Position numbers and translations under genes: made by a program
Shown: positions 34,177 to 41,413 of the stretch, piece after piece
Numbering within the stretch: position 1 is the stretch's first letter
Layout of the letters: the number at the start of each line of letters is the position of its first letter
The notes under the pieces: generated by a model
Told to the model about the DNA's origin: nothing
The model's database searches: none
What the model saw: the letters and a program-made list of their open reading frames with translations, nothing else
From: Melghirimyces algeriensis
GTDB taxonomy: Bacteria > Bacillota > Bacilli > Thermoactinomycetales > DSM-45169
Direction of reading: 5' to 3'
Length of the DNA stretch: 64,000 nt
Assembly: GCF_900182565.1 (NCBI RefSeq)
Contig: NZ_FXTI01000009.1
Coordinates: forward strand, 62,001-126,000

Positions 34177-35124
34177 TTAGATCCTTCTGAGGTATACTTT
34201 TTTTACTGAATGATCCGGTCCCTTTTCCAGAATCAAACGGGCTCGTTCCCGTGTCGGAAGGATATTTTCCTTCAGATTCACCCGATTAATCTCCTCCCAT
34301 ATACCTTGAGCCGTTTTTTCCGCTTCCTCTACCGTCAAATCAGCGTAGCGGCGAAAATACGATGCCGGATTGCGAAAAGCTGTCTTCCTGAGAACCTGAA
34401 ACCGTTCCTGATACCATCGAGCGATGTCCGTTTCATGAGCATCTACATAAATGGAAAAATCGAGAAAATCAGAAACGAACACACAAGGTGATTGCTGCTT
34501 ATCCACACAAAGATTTTGCAATATATTTAATCCTTCAATAATCAAGATATCAGGCTGATTCACCACTTTCTCTCTGTCGGGAAGAATATCGTATGAGAGA
34601 TGGGAATAGATTGGGACACTCAGACGTTCCCGACCAGACTTCAAGTCCGTAAGAAACCGGATTAATCGCCGGATATCGTAGCTTTCGGGGAAACCCTTTC
34701 TTTTCATCAATCCCCGCTCTTCCAGTACCCGATTTGGGTAGAGAAAGCCATCCGTCGTCACCAGATCCACTTTAGGGTGTCCCGGCCAACGGCGTAAAAG
34801 AGCCTTTAAAACACGGGCTGTCGTACTTTTCCCGACGGCGACACTACCAGCAATCCCGATCACATAAGGTACTTTTGGATAAAGATCTCCCAAAAACAGT
34901 CCGGTTGCCTCAGCCATTTTTTGATTGCCTGTCACCAACAGATTTAACAAACGGGATAATGGGAGATAAACCTCTGAGGCCTCCTCCAAAGATAGATTTT
35001 CATTGATCCCCCGAAGATCTTCCAATTCTTCTCTCGTCAGGGGCATCGGAACAGAGGCACGCAGTTGCATCCACTGTTCACGGTCAAAAGTGAGATATTG
35101 TGAAATACCCTTCGTCACACTCAT
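34177..35124 (-). CDS. coaA: Type I pantothenate kinase
   Basis: A 315-residue cytoplasmic kinase that phosphorylates pantothenate as the first step to coenzyme A. The P-loop is GSVAVGKS at 93-100, and further CoaA hallmarks are LVTTDGFLYPN and the RKGFPESYD segment. The length fits bacterial CoaA (about 310-320). It is monocistronic with a terminator downstream. Feedback inhibition by CoA is known for the family but not visible as such. Confidence 0.93.
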   Translation of the reverse strand: MSVTKGISQYLTFDREQWMQLRASVPMPLTREELEDLRGINENLSLEEASEVYLPLSRLLNLLVTGNQKMAEATGLFLGDLYPKVPYVIGIAGSVAVGKSTTARVLKALLRRWPGHPKVDLVTTDGFLYPNRVLEERGLMKRKGFPESYDIRRLIRFLTDLKSGRERLSVPIYSHLSYDILPDREKVVNQPDILIIEGLNILQNLCVDKQQSPCVFVSDFLDFSIYVDAHETDIARWYQERFQVLRKTAFRNPASYFRRYADLTVEEAEKTAQGIWEEINRVNLKENILPTRERARLILEKGPDHSVKKVYLRRI

Positions 35125-35372
35125 TGCATCGGTTCCTCTCTTTCCACGGAACAGTCCAGATCCTGTTCAAAAGAAAACAAGCCTATGATTCTACTATGAC
35201 ACAATTCTCTCCTTCATTTCCACATGTATCAAACGAGCTGGAATACATCCCTTTATGATCCATGAGAAAACCATGATCAAAGTAATATTTATAGTTTAAA
35301 ATTAAAGCAACCACACAATTTTTTGTGCTAAAATGCAAAACAGATTTTTCTATTCATTTGGAGTGTATATGG

Positions 35373-36353
35373 TTGAAAATTAAATTTGCACTGACGCACT
35401 GGCTAGTAGCAGGATCTGCTGTCGCCCTTTTTATCTTGGATTTGTGGATCGAAAACGGTTCCGGTACGGTCTATTCCAATTATTATCTGGAAGATATCCT
35501 AGGGTACAGGTTCCCCTTGATCGTCACTTTTCTTTTACTGATTTTTTGTATTCTGATCGCCCGAATGCGAGGGGAAGTCTACAAAGATATTTTGGCTGAT
35601 AAGGCACGGACGTTTATGGAACTGTACGATCACCTGAATGAAATGCAGTGGAGAAGTTCCATAGAAAAAGCAATGGAAAAATTCGCACGAAATGAACCTC
35701 ATGTACTTGCTTCACAGTTGTATAAATACAATATGAAGCATTATCACCGCCATGTAAAAGTTCAAGTGAATCATATCACAGCTTATGTTTCGGAAGGTTT
35801 TGAGCTAAATGCTTTGGTACAGATTATCTTTGACATCGATAAAGATCTATACTATCGGTTTCTCCGTGCCAAAAGGGATATTGACAAGAATAAACCGGAT
35901 TCGTTGCTTTCCTTGATCGGGGAAATCTATCATGAAATCAAGGAATATGGCAACCGTGATCAAGTGAATGATAATCTCAGCCTAAAATACGCTTTTTTGG
36001 TCATGGGTATCAATCTTTTGGAGAACAAATTAAACATCGAGGTTTCTTTTCCGCTCGATGAAGATCTGATCATGGCATTGAACGAACAAAAACGAACGGG
36101 CATCTTAAGAGGAATCTTGCTGGACGAAGAAGTATATATCTTTGAACACAAAGGCACCAGTCGGAAACGGGGTCGTCTCTATCTCACAAGAACAACCGAA
36201 ATTAAAGGAACACCCTATATTTTCATGCTGACGCTGAACCCTGACATCCTGTATGAAGATGATGAATACAATGAATTGGATCGCATTCAACAAAAGTTTG
36301 CAAAACATATGCAAAGTACTTTTCATTTACCGTATAATGACCCTATAGATTGA
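35373..36353 (+). CDS. Hypothetical two-helix membrane protein
   Basis: A protein of about 326 residues of no family I recognise. Two transmembrane helices lie at roughly residues 5-27 and 45-65, followed by about 260 soluble residues predicted cytoplasmic. This soluble part is rich in helices, then strands near the C-terminus (VYIFEHKGTSRKRGRLYLTR). The TTG at 35373 is chosen because TTTGGAG lies nine bases before it; an ATG two bases upstream is out of frame. A small gene follows 17 bases later. Confidence 0.65.
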   Translation: MKIKFALTHWLVAGSAVALFILDLWIENGSGTVYSNYYLEDILGYRFPLIVTFLLLIFCILIARMRGEVYKDILADKARTFMELYDHLNEMQWRSSIEKAMEKFARNEPHVLASQLYKYNMKHYHRHVKVQVNHITAYVSEGFELNALVQIIFDIDKDLYYRFLRAKRDIDKNKPDSLLSLIGEIYHEIKEYGNRDQVNDNLSLKYAFLVMGINLLENKLNIEVSFPLDEDLIMALNEQKRTGILRGILLDEEVYIFEHKGTSRKRGRLYLTRTTEIKGTPYIFMLTLNPDILYEDDEYNELDRIQQKFAKHMQSTFHLPYNDPID

Positions 36354-36370
36354 AAGGGGGCTGATTGATT

Positions 36371-36535
36371 TTGGAAAAATCCACAGAAGGCGATTATATG
36401 AATGAAGAATGGGTTATTGACAATTTGCGACAACTGGGATTCACGGTAAAAAAGGATGGAGTCAAAAAAGTAAATCACCAACAATTATTTTCCGCTGTCT
36501 TGGGAAAAACAGAAAGTCGCCTCATATTGGGATGA
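36371..36535 (+). CDS. Hypothetical small protein of 45-54 residues
   Basis: A short frame ending at 36535. It starts either with TTG at 36371, ten bases after AAAGGGGG, or with ATG at 36398 after AGAAGGCG. The peptide (VIDNLRQLGFTVKKDG and so on) is hydrophilic with alternating strand-helix character. It lies just downstream of the membrane protein gene and just before a strong terminator, so co-transcription is likely. No family is recognised. Coding status is inferred from spacing and codon pattern. Confidence 0.45.
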   Translation: MEKSTEGDYMNEEWVIDNLRQLGFTVKKDGVKKVNHQQLFSAVLGKTESRLILG

Positions 36536-36539
36536 TTTT

Positions 36540-37541
36540 TTAAAAACCTGGGCCTGTGCCCAGGTTTTTTCTTCCCATTTCCTGTAGCGTTCCAAATCCA
36601 TCCGCCTCCAACACTTTCGCCACTCTTTCCACTCCGTTCAGTCCACGAATCTCGTCGGGATAAAGAGGAATCACGGTCCGGGAAAGTTTGGCGAACCGTT
36701 TTTCAATTTCCTGAAGGTAACCATTTTCAATCGCTCTCCTTCCGGCAAGAAACGTACCATCCGCATCATCAGGAATCACACGGTTTACAAGAATCCCAGA
36801 AACGGGAACGCCATATTTTTTCAATAACTTCATCGCTTTCTCCGATTCCAAAATGGAGAGCCTCTCCGGATTGAGAACAAAGTAAAAAGATGTGATTTTT
36901 GGATTGAGAAGACGCTTCCGTGCAGAGGTATATCGATTTTTTCTTCTCTCCAACAATTCATAAACCCGATCCTTCGGTTCTTCCGATCCTCTGGATACAT
37001 GCTGGAACATTCGATGCAGTTCCTGGGTTTTCTTTCGTCTGCTTAACATTCCTTCCACCCACACCCCCATCAGTTCGGGCAATGTTAACAAACGCAGGGT
37101 ATGCCCTGTCGGCGCGGTGTCAAAGACAATCCGGTCGTAATCGGATTCAGCTGCAAGAATAACCGAAACCATCGCATCAAAAAGTGCTGCTTCGTCGGCT
37201 CCGGGAGAAGCAAGAGCGAAATCCATCTGCCGCTCTGCTTCCCGCAATACACCCGGAGCAGCCAACCCCTTCATATTCTGTTTTACTTCCTCTATATACT
37301 GTTGGGATACTTTTTCTGGATCAATCTCCTGCACCCATAGGTGAGCGGTTACATGAACCGGTTCCGCCGCCGTTTTTAACTCCAAAAGATCCCCCAATGA
37401 GTGTGCAGGATCAGTGGAAACCAGCAATGTTTGGTAACCCCGTTGAGCCAAGGCTACTGCATAAGCAACCGAACAGGTGGTTTTTCCTACCCCACCCTTC
37501 CCTCCGAAAAAGGTGATTCTTTCTCTCTCCAATGCCAACAT
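36540..37541 (-). CDS. ArsA/Get3-like ATPase
   Basis: A 333-residue P-loop ATPase of the ArsA/GET3 family. It has the deviant Walker A GGKGGVGKTT (13-22), the switch I-like STDPAHSLGD, and the switch II region FDTAPTGHTLRLL. It is half the size of duplicated arsenite pump ATPases, and no arsB, arsD or arsR is nearby, so arsenite resistance is unlikely. It follows the CstA gene and a small Cys-Cys-ending protein in one operon, which suggests a role in handling or energising that membrane system. Its C-terminal codons form part of the terminator. Confidence 0.85.
   Translation of the reverse strand: MLALERERITFFGGKGGVGKTTCSVAYAVALAQRGYQTLLVSTDPAHSLGDLLELKTAAEPVHVTAHLWVQEIDPEKVSQQYIEEVKQNMKGLAAPGVLREAERQMDFALASPGADEAALFDAMVSVILAAESDYDRIVFDTAPTGHTLRLLTLPELMGVWVEGMLSRRKKTQELHRMFQHVSRGSEEPKDRVYELLERRKNRYTSARKRLLNPKITSFYFVLNPERLSILESEKAMKLLKKYGVPVSGILVNRVIPDDADGTFLAGRRAIENGYLQEIEKRFAKLSRTVIPLYPDEIRGLNGVERVAKVLEADGFGTLQEMGRKNLGTGPGF
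36545..36572. terminator. Bidirectional terminator overlapping the ArsA-like gene end
   Basis: AACCTGGGC/GCCCAGGTT with a CTGT loop and A/T tracts on both sides. On the minus strand the stem itself encodes the last residues NLGTGPGF of the ATPase, and the stop codon lies in the T tract. Confidence 0.88.
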
Positions 37542-37554
37542 TTTTTCCCCTCTC

Positions 37555-37833
37555 TTAACAGCATTTAAATCCTTCCAACGGAGATTTTTCCATACCCATC
37601 CTTTGGTGCCACTGATGAAAATCCTCCACCATAAACGGTATCAACTCCAATGTGTAGTAGGAAACCGGGTTTGGCACTCCCAACGTCTCACACAACGCGA
37701 GAAGTTTAAAGAGATCTTCTTCATTCTGAATTTCCTTCAGCATCGTTCGACGGTAAGGAACAAAATACATCTCCTCATAAAACCATTTGATTTGATTCCA
37801 CCATTGACGAACTTTTGCTGGATCATAAAACAT
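37555..37833 (-). CDS. Small protein ending in Cys-Cys (cory-CC-star-like)
   Basis: A 92-residue protein rich in aromatic residues (WWNQIKWFYEEMYFVPY) that ends exactly with GFKCC before the stop. It resembles proteins named for the terminal CC-stop. The YbdD/YjiX partners of CstA-family transporters in enterobacteria also end in a glycine-rich stretch and RCC. The shared neighbourhood with CstA suggests that this is the Gram-positive counterpart. The terminal cysteines could bind metal or be modified. It lies 21 bases after the CstA stop and 13 before the ATPase start. Confidence 0.7.
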   Translation of the reverse strand: MFYDPAKVRQWWNQIKWFYEEMYFVPYRRTMLKEIQNEEDLFKLLALCETLGVPNPVSYYTLELIPFMVEDFHQWHQRMGMEKSPLEGFKCC

Positions 37834-37854
37834 ATGCTCCCCCCCTTTCTCCTG

Positions 37855-39555
37855 TCATACGTCTCTTCCGTAATCCGTTGTAATCGATTGACTGCGGTGA
37901 CGACGTGCGGCAAGAAGCCCTTCAAGAATCATCCAGAGATTAAGTGCCAAAATGAGTATTCCTACTATCACCAGCATGATATTTCCTTGGTTCATATAAT
38001 CCGCAATCCCCAGAACCATGCTCCAGGCAGTCATGGTTACTACAAAAACCAGGGGAATCAAGGAAACCAAATAGTTTCTCCCTTTATGCCACAGTAACAG
38101 TGTCATCACAATCAAGGAAAGACCTGCGGTCAATTGGTTTGTCGTTCCAAACAGGGGCCATAAAACCATTCCACCTTGTCCAGGATTGGCCGGATCTGCT
38201 AGAAAAGCCAATGCAATACAGGAAAGAAAGGCAACAATGGTACTGATATTGATGTTTTTCAAGGCACGAACCTGATATTGCTCTCCGATTTCCGAAAGGA
38301 TAAAACGTTGCAGACGCATCGAGGTATCCAACGTAGTCGCGGCAAAGGCCACAATCATAATCGAAATAAAAGTCGTTCCAATGACCACTGGGATTCCCAA
38401 ACTGGCAAGAAAGCTTCCTGCTCCGGTAACAAAAGCACCAACCCCTCCGGAGCTGGCGCTCTCCCAGGTGCCATAATGTTCAGACCATTGATCCAGAGAG
38501 GCAAAGCCCGCCGCTGTCGCCATGACAGCAACCAGTGCAAGCAATCCCTCTCCCATAGCGCCAAAATATCCGACAAATCGTGCATCCGTCTCCTTATTCA
38601 ATTGTTTGGAAGACGTTCCGGACCCCACCAGACCATGAAAACCGGAAATCGCTCCACACGCGATCGTAACAAAGAGCAGGGGAACCAAGTCAGGGGTTCC
38701 TTCCGGAACATCCCGGTTGAAAAAGGGAGCATTAAATTCCGGTTGGGCAAAAAACAATCCCAAATAAAGAACGCCCAAACCCAAAAACAGCATGTGTGAA
38801 TTAATATAATCACGAGGTTGCAACAAAAGCCATACCGGGAGCCGGGAAGCAATCGCTCCATATAAAAGCATCACAATGACCCACCAACCGGTTGTTGGGA
38901 GACCGGCAATCGACTCTGGAAGCTGGACAGGCATTTGGGACCCAAGAAAAATAAAAGTAAACAACAATATGAGACCGACCACAGACGGCCAGAAAAGCCC
39001 CACTCCCCGTCGGTACACCAAATAGCCAATGCTCATGGCTACCGGCAGTTGAAGCCAATAAGGCAACAGACTTTCCGGAAATCCGGTGAATAAGTTCGCG
39101 ATGACAACAGCAAACACCGCGTTTACCAACAACAGTAAAAAGAAAATAATCAGAAGGAACAGACCTTTGGCTCTGGAGCCAATCACAGAATGAGTGATGA
39201 CACCCACCGACTGTCCTTTGGATCGGACAGAAGACCATAACGTCCCCAAATCATGCATTCCGGCAAAAAAGATGGTTCCAAATACCACCCACAACAAGGC
39301 TGGACCCCAGCCCCAAATCACTGCAATCGCCGGACCCACAATCGGAGCTGCTCCAGCAACCGAGCTGAAGTGATGCCCCCAAAGGACGAATTTGTTCGTC
39401 GGCAAATAATCCACTCCATCCCGGAATTCATGAGCCGGCGTCTGAAATTCCGGGTCCAGGCGAAATACTTTTTCAGCCAGATATTTTGAATACATACGGT
39501 ACCCCAGAAAAAATAACAGCAATGAACTGAGTGTTAACCAAACCGGATGGCTCAT
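37855..39555 (-). CDS. cstA: CstA family peptide/pyruvate transporter
   Basis: A 566-residue inner-membrane protein with about 14-16 hydrophobic helices. Typical CstA segments are DGVDYLPTNKFVLWGHHFSSVAGAAPIVGPA near residue 50 and FHGLVGSGTSSKQL in the middle. CstA and its relative BtsT take up peptides or pyruvate, usually under carbon limitation. It is the first gene of a three-gene operon with the Cys-Cys protein and the ArsA/Get3-like ATPase. The upstream promoter region is shared with a divergent membrane protein gene. Confidence 0.92.
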   Translation of the reverse strand: MSHPVWLTLSSLLLFFLGYRMYSKYLAEKVFRLDPEFQTPAHEFRDGVDYLPTNKFVLWGHHFSSVAGAAPIVGPAIAVIWGWGPALLWVVFGTIFFAGMHDLGTLWSSVRSKGQSVGVITHSVIGSRAKGLFLLIIFFLLLLVNAVFAVVIANLFTGFPESLLPYWLQLPVAMSIGYLVYRRGVGLFWPSVVGLILLFTFIFLGSQMPVQLPESIAGLPTTGWWVIVMLLYGAIASRLPVWLLLQPRDYINSHMLFLGLGVLYLGLFFAQPEFNAPFFNRDVPEGTPDLVPLLFVTIACGAISGFHGLVGSGTSSKQLNKETDARFVGYFGAMGEGLLALVAVMATAAGFASLDQWSEHYGTWESASSGGVGAFVTGAGSFLASLGIPVVIGTTFISIMIVAFAATTLDTSMRLQRFILSEIGEQYQVRALKNINISTIVAFLSCIALAFLADPANPGQGGMVLWPLFGTTNQLTAGLSLIVMTLLLWHKGRNYLVSLIPLVFVVTMTAWSMVLGIADYMNQGNIMLVIVGILILALNLWMILEGLLAARRHRSQSITTDYGRDV

Positions 39556-39664
39556 ATCTTCCCCTCCCTATAAACGTTTGTTGAGTTGGTATTACTATTT
39601 TAAGAGAATCTTTATTCTTTATTCAACAAAAATTCAGATCTCTTTTGGAGTAAAGACTTTTGAG

Positions 39665-39694
39665 TTGACGTTTGCATTTCATTAGCGTTAAAAT
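39665..39694 (+). promoter_or_regulatory. Candidate promoter of the membrane protein gene at 39800
   Basis: TTGACG at 39665-39670 and TAAAAT at 39689-39694 are 18 bases apart. Shortly downstream, TGAATACATTCA (39697-39708) is a near palindrome that might be an operator. Confidence 0.5.
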
Positions 39695-39799
39695 ATGAAT
39701 ACATTCATTTTTGAACGAATTCATTTTTTGGTCAATACTGATCCAAATGAGTGCTGATTCATCTTTGTGAACCCGGTAAAAGAAAGGGGATACTGACAC

Positions 39800-40360
39800 A
39801 TGAGTTCACAGAATTGGGTAAAAAAAGCATGGTCACAGTTAGCAGGGCCGGAGTCTACACGTGTTGAAAACTGGATCAACGGACTATGGATCATTCTAAC
39901 CGCTGTTGCCTTTCTGATCAGTTTGGGCATTCGGGAGATTCAATGGTCATGGGTGCAATTACTGATCGTCATTCTCATTTTTGTGGATATCACGGGAGGA
40001 GTGAGCGTCAATGCCTCCAATTCCGCAAAGGCATGGTGGCACCGCCCCTCTCAAACCAAAAAAGATCATATCTACTTTGTGCTCATTCATATCCAACCCT
40101 TTATTTTGGCACTGTTATTCACTGAGATCACATGGATTCAAGCGACTGTTGCCTATTTGTTTTTACTCCTTGCCAGTCTGATCATTCTAAGCGTTCCTCT
40201 GTTTATTCAGCGATTGGTGGCGTTCATTTTTTATACCCTATCCCTTGCTTTAATCCAGTATTATCTGAATACCCCACCAGGACTGGAATGGTTTTACCCC
40301 TTATTCTATTTAAAGCTGTTCTTGGCACATTTGGTGAAAGAGTCCATTCCTGAGAAGTGA
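39800..40360 (+). CDS. Hypothetical multi-pass membrane protein
   Basis: A 186-residue protein with about five transmembrane helices (near 28-44, 50-66, 95-110, 114-135 and 138-155). It has a conserved-looking loop with ASNSAKAWWHRPSQ between helices two and three. I do not recognise a family. It lies 80 bases before the F510_1955-like lipoprotein gene on the same strand and may be co-transcribed. ATG 39800 follows AAAGGGGA. Confidence 0.7.
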   Translation: MSSQNWVKKAWSQLAGPESTRVENWINGLWIILTAVAFLISLGIREIQWSWVQLLIVILIFVDITGGVSVNASNSAKAWWHRPSQTKKDHIYFVLIHIQPFILALLFTEITWIQATVAYLFLLLASLIILSVPLFIQRLVAFIFYTLSLALIQYYLNTPPGLEWFYPLFYLKLFLAHLVKESIPEK

Positions 40361-40439
40361 CCTTCCCTATCCAAGCATGAACCATTCGTTTTCCGGCTAC
40401 ACTGGAAAATATCTCACAATCACTAAGAGGGTGCTGCTC

Positions 40440-41387
40440 ATGAAACGCCGGAGAAAAATAGGGATCATTCTTGTAACCGTCGTTGCATCTCTGTCACTTT
40501 TCGCCTGCAATGCTGGGGATGGAAAAACAGAAGAGCAAAAAGGTGCACTAAGTACTCCACATATCCATGGTCTTTCCTATTCAGATGATGGAAAAACATT
40601 GATCGCAGCAACCCACCACGGAATCTACCGCTATCAAAACCGTTCATGGACCGGTCCTGTGGGAGAAAGCCACGATCTCATGGGCTTCTCCTACACCCAA
40701 CATGGGATCTTCGCCAGCGGGCATCCGGCCGAAGGCTCCAATCTACCGGACCCTTTGGGCTTAATCATCAGCAATGATGAAGGTCAATCGTGGACCCCTG
40801 TCAAATTCCAAGGGGAATCCGATTTTCACTATATGACAGCCGGTTTTGAATCAGGAGCAATCTTTGTTTGGAATGAACATCCCAATGAAGAATTGGAGAC
40901 AGGGCTTTATACTTCACAGAAAAAGGGAGAAAAGTGGAACAGAGTCTCCACAAAAGGGATCGACGGTAAAATGATCACCATGGATGCCCATCCGCAAAAA
41001 GCAGATGCATTGGTTGTCGGTACCGACCAAGGTGTTTATCTGAAAAGCGGAAATAAAAAAGACTTTGAAAACGTATGGACGGGTATTCAAGCCACCGCTT
41101 TGCTACACGACCGCAAAAATCCGGAAAAAATATGGATTGGTACTTACACCGACCAACCCCATCTATACCATCTGAATATCCGATCAAAAAAGAAAAAGGA
41201 AGTCCCTCTCCCCTTTGATCATACAAACGACGCCATTCAGTTTATTGCGCAAAGCTCCAGCAATCCTGAAACGTTAGCCATTTCCACGTTTGATGGAAAC
41301 ATCTATACCAGCCGTGATGGAGGAGGAACTTGGACACAGGTGTCGCAGGGAAAAGGGGAAACTGATGAAACAAATCCCAGTGCCTGA
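40440..41387 (+). CDS. F510_1955-like beta-propeller lipoprotein
   Basis: A 315-residue lipoprotein. The signal peptide ends in LFAC with Cys23. The mature part shows repeated beta-propeller blades, each with an Asp-box-like pattern (SNDEGQSWTPV and SRDGGGTWTQV) as in BNR/sialidase-like repeats. I recall this family being named F510_1955 glycosylhydrolase, but no activity is established. ATG 40440 follows AAGAGGGTG; an ATG at 40377 lacks a site. The last codons lie within the terminator stem. Confidence 0.72.
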   Translation: MKRRRKIGIILVTVVASLSLFACNAGDGKTEEQKGALSTPHIHGLSYSDDGKTLIAATHHGIYRYQNRSWTGPVGESHDLMGFSYTQHGIFASGHPAEGSNLPDPLGLIISNDEGQSWTPVKFQGESDFHYMTAGFESGAIFVWNEHPNEELETGLYTSQKKGEKWNRVSTKGIDGKMITMDAHPQKADALVVGTDQGVYLKSGNKKDFENVWTGIQATALLHDRKNPEKIWIGTYTDQPHLYHLNIRSKKKKEVPLPFDHTNDAIQFIAQSSSNPETLAISTFDGNIYTSRDGGGTWTQVSQGKGETDETNPSA

Positions 41388-41404
41388 AAAGCACTGGGAT
41401 TTAT
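41373..41404. terminator. Bidirectional terminator overlapping a coding end
   Basis: AATCCCAGTGC pairs with GCACTGGGATT around CTGAAAA. It covers the last four codons and the stop of the plus-strand lipoprotein gene. On the other strand it lies just beyond the metE stop. Confidence 0.85.
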
Positions 41405-41413
41405 TGGTTCACA

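Noticed and set aside
36540..37541. Arsenite resistance operon
   Set aside because: The ATPase is a single-domain Get3-like form and no arsB, arsC, arsD or arsR gene is adjacent; the operon partners are CstA and a Cys-Cys protein.
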